Of a stretch of 64,000 nucleotides of DNA, positions 11,530-23,297 are shown one piece after another. Below the pieces are notes generated by a model. The model saw nothing but the letters and a program-made list of their open reading frames with translations. It had not been told where the DNA came from and ran no database searches. The position numbers were made by a program, and so were the translations under genes. Each line of letters opens with the position of its first letter. Within the stretch, counting starts at the first letter, position 1. The stretch is taken from positions 1,354,350 to 1,418,349 of the forward strand of contig NC_084773.1 in assembly GCF_028858725.1 (NCBI RefSeq). Direction: 5' to 3'. The DNA comes from Colius striatus (lineage: Eukaryota > Chordata > Aves > Coliiformes > Coliidae).

Positions 11530-14500
11530 CTCCTGTCCTTTTACCCATCCAACATAAGAAGTGGAAGCACATAGAATCCTTCACAAGAAAGGCAGCCTGA
11601 TTTTAGCCAGATCACCTGCATCACAGATCTTTAGGACTTGATTTTTGGGAAATTTTTTATGAGATAGAAATAAAATCCCAGCACTTGAAGGCTGGTCCCA
11701 CTAACCAAGCAAAGATAGTTGCATTTAATCTTAGAATAATATTCTGTCTACATTTGAAATAAACTGAAAGGAGGTAAGGTTTCAGTTCTTGCAAGTGAAA
11801 ACATTGCAGTATGTTTGCTACTTTGAAATTGATCCACCACTCAAATCACAAATGTAGATCTTAATAGCAGTTAGTTACTTTGAAGCTCATTAAGATGCCA
11901 GATATGCACCGTACTCCCAGAGGAGTTTGTTTCCACAACATCTACTAACTTGAATGAAAACTTGTTTTGCAAGGTACAGAGCTGTAGATGAAACAGTTCT
12001 CTATTCCCGTTGAGAACATTTCTACCTCTGTTTTTTGTATCATTAGAGAGATGAGACAGTCAAACTACTAACCATTTATCCAAATACACTCATCTTCCTG
12101 AGGTTCCTCCATCTAGTGTTAATTTATCCTCATGCACATCTGTGCAACCACAAGTAGAGCACTAAAATGTATGCAACATTATTGGGTATCGGAAGACCAC
12201 AAATCATTAACAGGAGCCATAGTCTACAGAACTATTCCCTCTCAAAGCTATGGGAAGGTTCAGAAGACAACTGGCACATGATGCTGCAGGATGCAGAGAT
12301 TCACTGCTTAGCTTTAGTATAAAATAACAGAGTCTTTTTGTTCAGTAAATGAGGTGTGTCATTTGACACTGCACTCAGTTTAGTTCTCTTCCTCCCTTCC
12401 TAAATCTGCAATTTTTTTTCATTAAATTAGTATAATTCAGGACTTCAAAGGTATTTTTACAGGAATGATACAGAATCAGCCTTGAAAACTAACATCAACT
12501 GGAAGTCCCTGTACCTTTGCCTCATTCATCTGAGGGCTGAATTCTGGAAAGTGTCAGGAATCTTCTCTTTGGCACTAAAACCAAGACCTTCAGTATTTCA
12601 TGGGTCTGGTCATAGACACATATTGGGATTATTCCCACAGCCCATATGTGTTTTCCAATACTGAGACAATGCACAAGTTTGAGTAGGGAGAAAAAAAGTA
12701 TAAAGAGCTTTCAATCATGGCACTAACAAGACAGGGACTTGGAGCTGGTAGCCCAGTGTTTCCTATTCAATTCCTCCCATTATCAAGGAAATAAGATCCA
12801 TACCTTTATTACTTTATAAACAAAGAAGAGTAATGATGAAATACTATGAATGTTTCCTTGTGAGATTTTCACTGACTCACCTATGTTGACTCAAGTCAAA
12901 AAAGATGTTAAAATTCTATGATGTTCACAGCTCTAATCCTTGTGGGAAACATACAGGCTTAGAGATATAGCTATATACCTATGAGTGCTGGCAGAACCTC
13001 AGGGCCTAACATTAATCTTTCATCTTCAGTTAAAAACTTCAGTTTAAAGCTATATTTTAGCAGTCAAGCTGTTTAGATTTAATCCTTAGCCATTTGGAGC
13101 ATAAGGAAACAAGTTAAGCTCTGCTACTCCTAAGATTGAACTGATTTATAATACTTCCAACAGAAGCTGCTGCTACAGATAGCTACCACTACAGCTGCCC
13201 TTAAACAAATCGCTCGTATTAGTTTGTCCCATCAACCCCTACAGAGTGTTAGTAAACTAGAAGTTGACCAGATGAAAAACAAAATACAGTGAAATTAAGG
13301 AAAAAAGAAGTTGAAAGCCTATTTGCAAAATACAACCACCATAACTGCAATTTGTCTGACTGGCTAAAAGAATAGATGGGCACATCTAGAAGAATCAGTG
13401 TTAACACATTATTCTACACACCAAAGAGAAGCCTCAAGAAAAGATATCCCAAAAGTATTTGCCAAATGCTATGCAGCATAATCCAGTTACAGTTACGTGA
13501 TGTCCCCTAGATTTCTCTTAAAGATACAGGGATTATCAAGACGTGCTTTGAAGCTTCATTTGTATGTAATGACATTTTCCAAGAGCCTTCACAGAACAAG
13601 TCAAGGAACTTCCAAGTTTCCTTGACAGAAACAATATCAAAATCACTCTTAAAACTGTGCTGTCACATCTTTGTGAAGGTGTAAATAATGCAAGTAGACA
13701 TTTTTGCACTCCTAAACTCTAAATCTGAATTTAAAACCAGGAAACTCATCCTCCTAAGTTTCCAATTCTGCCACAGCTTAGGTTGGAGCAGTGAATCAAT
13801 AGGATAGACAATTGTGTGTGTGAGCACATGTACATGTGTTTGTTGAGGGGAAAGCAAGAAGGACAGGATCTCTATCTCAAGCAGAAGGAAACAATTATTA
13901 AAAGGAATCTTACATATAGGGAAAACTTGTCATATGTTCACAGCCTGGGACCTCAATAGGAATGGTTTCATTTCCAATCAATAGGTTGTATTACAATGAT
14001 TCAGCAGATTAAAAAGTACAGAGCAAACAAAAAGGTAATACAAGAATGCAATCAAAAAATATAGGATAATTACAGGGTAACCTATAGGCAGGTGAAATGT
14101 AAATAATCAAGATTATACAGCACCCTGGCTGTTATTAGAGAGAGTGACATGAGATTACTGGCCATGACTTCAATTTTTACAATTTATCTACAAGTTCTGA
14201 ACTAGACAAGCACTGCACCTATCAACTGCAACACTAGTTCATCAGTGACTCAGAGAAATCAAGAGTCACAGACTTAAATCCAGCTCCTAGATCCACAGTG
14301 AAGGACCCTTTGTCTGAAGGAAAACCCAAAGAGAGACAGGGGTCTGGTGAACCAAAACTCAAGAGTATTCTGCATAAGTACAGCTATGATAGATTCATCT
14401 ATCAGGTGTGGATAAGCCCAGGAGCATGGATGTGTCAGCATCACCTTGGTGACTGTCTACAGAGGCCATGGAGAGCTTGCCTGCTAGCTGCTAACTTATG

Positions 14501-16439
14501 CTAAAGCCCACTCACCGCATCACTAACTGCACTTCATTTAGTAACTGTTTTTCTCCATAAGATGTGTTATCAGTAAAGTCTCTTCTGAAAAGAGCAATAA
14601 CTGACATTAAGGACCATCTAGCTCTGCCTTCTTGGTTTCACTGAATACTATTTCAGTTTAGAGGAATAGTAAAGCATATAGATGTGCAAGAAACTCTGTC
14701 CTGGCACTCTTTAAAGAGTACACACAGAGAAGCACCCTGAATCGGTAGCAAACAAAGGGAAAAGATATTTTAAACAGGATATTTTAAATCAAGAAGATAT
14801 CTTTGTGATTCTCCTGGATTTAATAACTCAGCTGCTGTTGTTCCATAAGGTCAGCTGCAATAACCAGTGTTATATGTCTAAGCCCTAGAAGGTTTGCCCT
14901 TTCCTTCCAAGCTGCTCCTCAGCAGGTTTGACAGCTCTCAGTTCAAAGCAGAAGAGAACACAGAGATAGTTCTTTTATTTCCGTTTCATCCTTCAAGGTG
15001 CAACCCCAAGTGAAAGGAACATCCTGTAAATGGAAAAGAAATAACCCTGAAGAAAGGTTTCCATGGCAAAGAAACAACACCTTTCTCTAAGCAATTCTAG
15101 AATAGCGGGTGATCTCCTGCTTGTGGTTGTTTCTGTCCACAAATAGTCTATGAAATAGCACATGATTTGGGGTAAGGCAGTTCTACCCAGCTCCTGAATA
15201 CAGGAAAAATAGGTACGTGTAGAAGTTTCTCCATCCTGATCTGTGTCAAACAATAGATTGAGAATATGGCTTTCAGCTTCCATGGATCACCTTCTAAGCC
15301 TGGAGCCTACCTTAGGAAGCTAGATTCTGAGTGCTGTGGAGAAATGCAGTATCTAAGAGACAAAAAAGCACATTTGAAAAATCAAATATACTTACTGAAG
15401 AAAAGAGATGTGCGATCACAGAGGAATTTGTTGGCAACCAGCTTGGAACTGGAAAAGTAAACATCTTCTCCAGGCTAGGAGTCTTAGAGCTGCTACAGTC
15501 TAGGAAATGCACAAAGAAAGAAGCCAGAAGATGCTGATCATTTTACCAGCCTGGAAAGCACTCAGAGATCCAAAACATAAAGCATCCATTGTATGACAAA
15601 TTTTAGAAGTCATTTTACACAACTCTGCTCTAAAGCAGCAGGTAGCACTAGTCTTCCAAGGAAAGAGGCAAGTCAAGTACTACCCCACAGCAACACTTTT
15701 TCTTCCCACTGATCAGCACTGCTGGCTTTAGGAAGGAGAGGCACTTGCTATCACAGCACAACTCTTGCTCAGTTCTCTGCTGTTGCCTGCACTCTTTAGA
15801 TTTCTCTTTCACTTTCAAAGTGAATAGAAAACAGAAAACAATAAATCAGGTCACAATCTGGTCAACAAGAAACAAAAGAATGCAATGTACCAGCCCGGTT
15901 TGGAAGATGTCTAATAAAAGGCAGCTCTCAATCAGTCATTCAGCAGTGAATGCAAACCTTGGATCAGAATAAGAAATGCATCAAGAAGCAGAACCAACTC
16001 CAGGGATTCATCATATTCCTGACAGGAATTCCATGTGTGAATCAGGATAAAAGCAGAACCAGTAACTAGGAAATCTTGAGAGATGCCTGAAAGCCAAGAC
16101 TTTACTGGTATTTACAGTTCAGGGATGACAGATGAGGGACAACTCTATCTTTTTAGTGGGAATGCATGTTTTCATGCATTCTTCCCATGGTTTTAATAGT
16201 TCTATTGTTTTGAAAAGCCCTAATATCTCATTTTAAAGGTTTCAAACCCTTAGAATGTATCCCTATATGTTACTTCATTGTATTGCATTTCATGTAACTG
16301 GAGTGCACACTTTTAAGAAATGGGATTATCCCAAACTCTTTTCTCATTAATAATGACAAAGAAACCCATTGTCACATCTGATTTATAAAAACACTAGTAC
16401 TGAATTAGACTGGTGACCACACTGGATAGCAATGCCCTT
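11530..16439. other. Long unique non-coding stretch
   Basis: Nearly 5 kb without a repeat or exon I can recognise. The longest frame, about 96 codons on the minus strand at 14,993-15,283, matches no known family and overlaps plus-strand frames. A small TG-rich patch lies near 13,814-13,842. Confidence 0.5.
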
Positions 16440-16625
16440 ACTCAGCACCTGGCACTGGAAACAGGAGCTCCAAGAAGTTCTGGAACCACCATTCTTGGAG
16501 TTACTCAGAATGTAACTCCTTAAGGCCCTGAGAAATCTAATCCAAGTTGGTCTTGGCATGAGAGGGACTGTTTTTAGCACGATGATTCCCAAAGGTTTCT
16601 TCCAACCTAAGTTATTCTGTGGTTC
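16440..16625 (+). mobile_element. CR1 LINE 3' end (older subfamily), interrupted by an LTR
   Basis: Diverged plus-strand CR1 3' end, with a CTTGGAGTTACTCAGAATG-like block and an AAGGTTTCTTCCAACCTAA block leading into a tail ATTCTGTGGTTC. The solo LTR at 16,626 is inserted in the tail. The left boundary is approximate. Confidence 0.65.
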
Positions 16626-17664
16626 TGTCATAGGTTTGTGTGGAGCCATTTCTGGTAATGGGAAAGAGTCTGTAATGATGGCTCCTGTAAGTTGCTTGAA
16701 AACTTCCCTGTCTCTAAGTCAGACCCACCTCTGGGGCTTAGCCAATTGGGTGCCTCTGTGATCACATTTAAAGAAGAAGAAGCCAGAAGAGGAGAATGCT
16801 TCCTGTTCTTCCTTCTTTTCTGGCTGATGGCGGTGGAAGGAGCTGGATAAGAGAGAAGTGATGCAAGGTCAGTGAGGGAAGAGAGGAGGAGGTGTGCTGG
16901 AGCAGACTTCCCTGCATCCTTTGGTTAGATGGGGGCTGTCCCACATAAAAACCCACAGAGGGTGATGGTGGAGCTGAGATCTGCTGTCAGCTTATGGAGG
17001 AGCCCACACTGGGGTGACTGTGCCCAGAGGGGCTGTGACTCCGTGAGGAGCAGCAGAATGTGGTGGGAGATCTGCTGCCATGAGGAGACCCACAGGGAAG
17101 AGTTTGTGAGGAGCTGCAGCCCCAGGAACAGACTCTCATCAGATAGGTTTGTTAGGGACTGTATCCTGTGGAAGAGACCCATGCTGGAGCAGGGGAAGAG
17201 TGTGAGAAGTTCTCCACTGAGGAGGAGAAAGAAGTACTGGAGACTATGGTAGACTGACCCCAAACTCCATTCCCTGTCCCCCTGTACTGCCAAGGGGGAG
17301 GACATGGAGATGTTGGGAGCAGGACTTGAGCCCAGAAAGAGGGGAAGAGTGGAGGGAAGGAGATCTTTAAGTGTTAGACATGTTTTTTTCTCATCATCCT
17401 GTTCTGGTTTCCCTTATTGTCTCTTCTGTTTCTAAATGGCTGTGCATTAAAGTGTTCTTACTTTCGTCTCTAAGTCAAGGAGACAAGTCTGGTTTGCCCA
17501 GAAACATAACCAGCAGTGAGACCTTCCTGTCTTTATCTTGATCCATAAGGCCCTTGGTTGTCACTTCTCCTCCCATCTTGCTGGGGCCTCTACCATCCTG
17601 TGGCAGGGAGGAAGGTAGTGAGTGGCTGTATGGTGCTTCATTGCTAGCTGAGCTTGAACAATAA
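16626..17664 (+). mobile_element. Solo ERV LTR, plus strand (family B), 5-bp TSD
   Basis: About 1.04 kb beginning TGTCATAGGTTTG and ending GCTTGAACAATAA, a decayed form of the terminus ...TAAACCACGACA seen in the LTR at 19,290. A polyadenylation signal (ATTAAA near 17,445) is followed by an R/U5-like stretch containing AAGTCTGGTTTGCCCAG. The pentamer GGTTC lies on both sides (16,621-16,625 and 17,665-17,669), an exact target-site duplication, so the boundaries are well supported. No gag, pol or env remains. A 5-bp duplication suggests an ERVL-type integrase, which is inference. Related to the rearranged LTR at 49,154. Confidence 0.88.
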
Positions 17665-17669
17665 GGTTC

Positions 17670-18854
17670 AAATCAATAAGTGTTCATGGGCAGGCATAAG
17701 AAGGCAATGAAGAGTATTGTACACACTTTACACAGCACAAACATGAAAAATGCAAATGAAAGTTACCTTACAAATAGTTTGGTAAAAAGATAAAAAGGTT
17801 AGTTTGTTCTCAACAGCTATTTTTGCCCCTAAATGACACTAAGAATGGACATAAGCACACAAACAGCATGCAAAAAAACACAACTGAAAAAAACCAAACC
17901 CCTGAACAAAGAAGTTCACAATCTATTAGTACTCATCTATTGTGAAAAGTGGCACCTTGCTACCCTCACTGCAAGTGGGATTCTGCCACCAGGAGTTTGT
18001 TTCTGCCTTTAAGATTTTTTCCCTGGCATATTATTACTTAAACCACCCCATAAATTATACATAACTTACACCTCTGCAAAAGCACAGTGAAGCCATGCTA
18101 AAACCACCATGAATTATCACAGATTTGATGTATCTGTGGGAATGGGGCAAAGGTGAAAATACAGTTTGGAATCAATAATGGAGCACAAAAAGTGAGAAGT
18201 CAGTATAGGCAAATGATTAATACATTGTACAGAAATGTTAACTACAATTACTAACTTGCAATCACAAATTCACACACATAACATGTGCTTCTTCTGCATC
18301 CTGAGCTGAGAAAGATACCATGGGGGAAAAATAATGATTGTTATATGGAAATAAAGGCACAATGACATTCTTCTAACATGACATATGTGCAAAGCCATAC
18401 ATATAAACATTGACTTAATGTTCCATACTGAAGAGAATATTTATTAACATGCACCTTCACTGGCCATTACTTATCATGCTGATAAAAATTACATTTCTAA
18501 ACTTCACACTGTGTTTCTCAGCCTCAACAAAAGAAGCAGCATGAATTATTCTCCTTCATGGAGAGCAGAAGGGCCTTTCACTGCTATCAGTCCAACCTCT
18601 GCAGATGCTAGGATAAGGAACTGTGAGGACAGTTGAGGAATACTCTCCTGAGAATCATCTTAACTAAGCAAAGCCCAAAGCAAATAAACATGACCTCCCA
18701 AGTCTGTACTATGTTGCTCCTTCTCAAAGGAGATGTTTCTACAAACACTGTAGTCATAAGAGCCCATGTATTCCAGCAGCTGTTTTCTGGTCCTGTTCTA
18801 AACAGCTTCTTAGTGCATGTGAAGCCAGAGACAGCATTGCTTTGGTTGTTACCG
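17670..18854. other. Unique non-coding DNA
   Basis: AT-rich unique sequence. No exon or repeat recognised. Confidence 0.5.
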
Positions 18855-19289
18855 CATAGAATCACAGAATGGTGGGGTTGGAAGGGACCTTTAGAGATCA
18901 TCCAGTCCAACCCCCCTGCAGAAGCAGGTTCACCTAGATCAGGTCACATAGGAACACGTCCAGATGGGTCTTGAAGACCTCCAAGGAAGGAGCCTCCACA
19001 CCCCCTCTGGGCAGCCTGTGCCAGGGCTCCCTCACTGAAACACTGAAAGAGTTTTTTCTTATGTTTAAGTGGAACTTTTTGTGTTCCAGCTTCATCCCAT
19101 CACCCCTTGTCCTGTTACTATCTACTATAGAAAAGAGGGATGTCCCAACCTCCTGACACCCACCCTTTAGATATTTGTAAATGTTAATAAGATCCCCCCT
19201 CAGTCTCCTCTTCTCCAGACTAAACAGCCCCAGGTCCCGCAGCCTTTCCTCATATGAAAGATGCTCCATTCCCTGATCATCTTGGTGGT
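18855..19289 (-). mobile_element. CR1 LINE, minus strand, 3' part, split by an LTR
   Basis: Minus-strand CR1 close in sequence to the copy at 8770, from the tail (CATAGAATCACAGAATGG) to the block ATCTTGGTGGT. There an LTR interrupts it, and the last 27 or so bases of the copy reappear at 20,286-20,312 (GTGGTCCTGCACTGG...). A single broken frame of about 120 codons on the minus strand is CR1 reverse-transcriptase C-terminus. Confidence 0.94.
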
Positions 19290-20285
19290 TGTTCTGGTTT
19301 AGCAAGGAGCAGCTTTTGGCTTAGTAACAGGGGGAGCGGGTTGCAGTGAAGACCCGGTAAAGAGTTTGCGGACCCTCCCCCGGCTCCTGGGTTCACACCC
19401 ACCTCCGGCCCGGCTGGGCCAATCTGGCGCCTCTGCCAGCACTATTTAGGGGACGGGAATTTGGAATGCGGGTCAGGAGGTGTAAGAGCGATACAAGATG
19501 GAGGCGACCACACGGACCCTTCGGCCAGAGAAGGAGGAAGGAAGGAGAAGCAGTAGACCGGAGACCCTTCTGCAAGCCGTGGCGAGAATGCAAGCTGTGC
19601 CCCTGAAACCTATGGAGATTCGTGGCAGGACTGAGAGCCACCAGCAGCTCCATGTGAGTGAGCCCGGACGGGCGAGGGACTGTGTGGGGAGGGGCCATGG
19701 CCCAGGCCGTGCTGGAGAGCCTGCGCGCCGCAGAGCAGCCCCACACGAGAGGCAGAGAGGAGCTGCAGCCTTTGGAGTCAGTGGGCATCGGAGCAGCCCG
19801 TGCAGGGCTGCCATGTGTGTGAGTTACCCCACGGACTTGCAGGGAGGACTGGTGTGGAGTTGGCACGTCCTGAGGAGGGACGGACGGCAGAAACTATTGG
19901 GAGCAGACTGACTGAGACCCCCACTGCCTGCCCCTCCGAACCGTTCGGGGGGGGCAAGGTAAAAACCCCGGGATCAGGGCTCTGAGCCCGGGAAGAGGGG
20001 AGGTGTGGCGGGAAGGTGTTCTTAAAAAGGCTGGTTGGACTCTTCATTGACGTATTCCTCTGTGTTGTTTCGTTTTGGTTATGTTTTGGGTTTTTGTGGG
20101 TATGTTTTTAGTTGATGTTGCATTAAATTATTTTCTGTTTTCTTCCCCAAACCGAGTGGCCTGGTCTGTTTTGTCCTGAACCTTAAGCGGCAATTAAGCC
20201 CTCCCTGCCCTCGAGCAATTCTCAGCCTCTTCGGTACTTGAGGCTAATCGTGGTCTTTGTTCCCTGATGGGCCTAAACCACGACA
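19290..20285 (+). mobile_element. Solo ERV LTR nested in CR1, exact 5-bp TSD
   Basis: 996 bp with TG...CA ends: TGTTCTGGTTTAGC at the left and CCTAAACCACGACA at the right, the two ends being imperfect inverted repeats. GTGGT flanks both sides (19,285-19,289 and 20,286-20,290), and removing the element plus one GTGGT restores continuous CR1. A TATA-like TATTTAGG lies near 19,443, and a CATTAAA polyadenylation signal near 20,120 sets the plus orientation. The body is GC-rich, which explains the long chance frames on both strands. No internal retroviral sequence is present, so it arose by LTR-LTR recombination. Confidence 0.95.
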
Positions 20286-20312
20286 GTGGTCCTGCACTGG
20301 CCTCTCTCCAGC
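20286..20312 (-). mobile_element. CR1 remainder beyond the nested LTR
   Basis: GTGGTCCTGCACTGGCCTCT plus the following CTCCAGCA continues the CR1 at 18,855-19,289. CR1 identity stops at about 20,312, the 5' truncation point of that copy. Confidence 0.85.
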
Positions 20313-20441
20313 ACATCATTGCCCTGAAGTTAGCAATTTTGTACCTGTTAGCTGTTGATTTAAACTTAGTCTCTCCTTCAATCCAGATGCAACAAGTGGA
20401 CTTACACTCTAAAACCCAGACAGTGCAGAAAATTATCACGC

Positions 20442-20540
20442 AAAGTTTATCTAATTTACCTAAATGTTTACCTAAAAAGTTTACTTAAAAATGTTTACCT
20501 AAAATCTTTACCTAAAAAGTTTATCTAATTTACCTAAATG
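20442..20540. repeat. TTTACCTAAA-type repeat cluster
   Basis: A block of 25 bases starting AAAGTTTATCTAATTTACC occurs at 20,442-20,466 and again at 20,516-20,540. Between them lie further imperfect TTTACCTAAAA units. This is an AT-rich minisatellite with about seven units of the core. Confidence 0.9.
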
Positions 20541-21000
20541 CCCAGTGCCATTTCTTGCCTGAAGGAGTCAAAGCACTGCCATTATCTGTTAGAGCTCTGC
20601 ACCATGGCATCAACCCACCACCTCTTTATTTATCCCCCACACACCAAGGTGTATCATGTTATACATTTCCCTTCATTATTTTTGATAGCAGAAATAGAAC
20701 TTCATTACACCAGCTCTATTCAACTGGGAAAGCACATTCAAGTGGGTACTAGGAAAGCAGCTCCTCAATAGTTGAAGTTTCAGAGTTTTATTTCCTTTAG
20801 ACTACTGAGCTCCAGCATCCCATGAAGCAAGTCACTGAGACTTTCTGGGCAATATTCTACATGAAGTAAAACCAGCCACTGCTCCTTCCTACTGAAAACA
20901 TCTTAGAATAGTCTGCAACTCACCAGAAATTAGTCAGCTCTCCTACTGGGTCTATACAATTAACTACATGTTTACTTCTAAAGATATCATTCAGAAAGGA

Positions 21001-21021
21001 TGTGTATGTGTGTGTGTATGT
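21001..21021. repeat. (TG)n microsatellite
   Basis: Short TG repeat interrupted by TA steps (TGTGTATGTGTGTGTGTATG). Confidence 0.85.
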
Positions 21022-22199
21022 ATCTCATATGTATTCTATACATCCATGCAGATATCCAGCATATGCTGAGCTTCCTGAGGTAAGGACTATCTTGCAATAG
21101 TCAAGATGACAAGCTTTTCAGTAACTTCTTCATAAAGAAAAGCAGGAAAGAGGGGAAGCAATGGTATGGTCCTTTTCATCCCTAAACTTCAATCTCATTG
21201 GAGAAAACAGTTTCTTTTACTGAAAACTTAATTTCTCTGACTGAATTCAGTCAACAAAACTGAAATCAAGTTTCACTTCCTCCAATTCCATTCAGGAACT
21301 AAAATAATTTCCTTTCCTCTTACTGCTGGAACCCTCCCAGTACAAATCAACTGGATTTTTCTCTCTCCACTACCTTCCTTCAATACAGGGAGAGGAAAAA
21401 AATTGTTCTGTTTCCCTTATCTTGAACGCAAAAACCTTCCTTTTTCCTTAGCAATACATAGTTACCAAACCTCAATAACTTCCTTAAGCATCTAAAACCT
21501 ATTCCATTTTAAATTGTTGAGTCTGTTCTCAAGCTCACACACTCCCCCAGGTTGCTTTGCTAGTGCATGAGGTATTTTCTAGTGTCAAATAAGAGACAGA
21601 TCTAAATCAACTTTAAAAAACAGGTAAGCACCAGATAGTGTCTTGTGAGCATTCATGTGGATTTATTGGTGGCTTAATGTCTCCAAGGAGCTCTGTGTTT
21701 CACACACTGAAAAAAATCATTTATGTAACTGTGCTTGTTGTGAAACAGTTCTCACCTTTCAGCTCCAACCACAAAAAGGTCTCTCTCCTACAGATAGATC
21801 TAATTAGAATTCAGCAGAGCCCTTCCACTTGATAGGTTATATTCATTCACAGAGACAAGTAGGTGGGCCAGCAACAATCAGTATTACTAAAATTCATAGA
21901 GAACTTACACTAAGAGTTACAGTGTGGAGCCAAGGCCATAAATAATATTTATGTTGCCAATTACACTCATGTAAAGCCAGCATTCAGTGGGCATGCAGTA
22001 GAAAAAAACCCAAAATACAGTAGAAAACAGCATTCTAAAGTCAAGTACAGCATTTCTGGAATTATTGTGCAACAGAGCCAACTGCTAGAAGCTGAAAAGC
22101 AGAGATGCAAAGTACTTCCTGCCAGCATGCTGGAAGAGTTCTTTACAGGAGCATTACCAAGAGTAATCATGGATCCCCATGAGTAAAAAAAAAAACAGG

Positions 22200-22741
22200 T
22201 GAAGGAGATAAGAGGCCTGCATGGATGAGCAAAGAGCTTCTGGGAAAACTCAAATGGAAGAAGTAAGTCTAAAGAACATGGAAAAAGGGCTTGTCCACTT
22301 GGGAAGAGTATAGGAATGCTGTGAGAGTATGCAGGGATGAAGCAAGAAAAGCTAAAGACCTCTTGGAATTAAATCTGCCAAGGGATGTAAAGGGTAACAA
22401 GAAAGTTTTTTTCAAGTACATCAGCAGCAAAAAGTAGACCAGAAATAATGTTAGCCTGCTGCTGAGTGAGGAGAGTGCCCTCGTGACAGGGAATACAGAG
22501 AAGAAAGAGCTATTGAATGCCTTCTTTGCTTCAGTCTTTACTGACCTACTAGGCAAGCTGGATAGCCCTAAATCCATGGGTTCCAATGGGATGCATCCTA
22601 GAGTGCTGAGGGAGCTGGCTGATGCAGTTGCTAAGCCACTCTCCATCATTTCTGAACGATCGTGGAGGATAGGCAAAGTGCCTGGGGACTGGAGGAAGGC
22701 CAGTGTCACTCCAGCCTTCAAAAAGGGCAAGAAGGACCCAT
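22200..22741 (+). mobile_element. CR1 LINE, internal ORF2 segment
   Basis: Plus-strand CR1 ORF2 between the endonuclease and reverse-transcriptase domains, including an E-L-L-N-A-F-F-A-S-V-F reading near 22,505-22,540 and a tail reading A-F-K-K-G-K-K-D-P at 22,715-22,741. Stops and frame breaks (for example the TAG at about 22,435) show it is dead. It has no 3' tail and ends exactly where the copy beginning near 26,429 takes up the CR1 sequence. Confidence 0.9.
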
Positions 22742-23119
22742 AGTCCTTCAACTTCAACTTAATAGTATTAATATCATTTTTCAAAGGTGTTTGCAGTGAC
22801 GCTCCCTTAGGCTTGTATGCATGGTTAATATGAGTAAGTAGTGTCAAATATACACACTCCTATAGTATATTTATTCTATGGCATTAAAAAAAGATATGCT
22901 CAAAGTAAAATATTTCCAGGCTACTTGTCTCAATACTCTTCCTTCCTGCCCTCAATAGACTCCTTAAAAGCCTACTCCAAACAGCCTTCATAGAATGTAT
23001 CATAACTCTTACTAAAGTCTTGGATCATAATCTCTTTCATTAAGTGCCTGAACATTTGGTTTCTTCACTAAGTCTACAATAGTGCAAGGTTAGAGTAACC
23101 TACCCAGAGAGATGATGTA
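22742..23119. other. Unique DNA between CR1 parts
   Basis: No recognisable gene or repeat. Confidence 0.45.
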
Positions 23120-23297
23120 ACTTCTTCTAAGCTTTAAAGACTTGGTTAAACAAACCTAAGATGATCTTAAAGGTCTCTTCTAGCTGAAACGATTCTATGA
23201 TTCTATGACTGACCAGATCCATGAGTGCCACTAGTCCCACTTTGACGGGAGGCTGGACTAGATGACCTCCAGAAGTTCCTTCTAACCAATATTTCTG
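23120..23297 (+). mobile_element. Two CR1 3' tails in tandem (old)
   Basis: A CR1-type tail, GATGATCTTAAAGGTCTCTT followed by ATTCTATGATTCTATGA (ends at about 23,208), is followed at once by a second diverged tail. That second tail contains GGCTGGACTAGATGACCTCC and ends TTTCTGTGAG near 23,297. Both are extreme 5' truncations or a tail-into-tail insertion. Confidence 0.7.

Larger units (their letters stand above)
20313..22199. other. Unique non-coding DNA with small repeats
   Basis: No gene recognised. It contains the TTTACCTAAA repeat cluster at 20,442-20,540 and a short (TG)n tract at 21,001-21,021. Confidence 0.5.

Noticed and set aside
19393-20047. Frames of 113-157 codons on both strands
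   Set aside because: Contained in the nested solo LTR at 19,290-20,285. No gag, pol or env motif.
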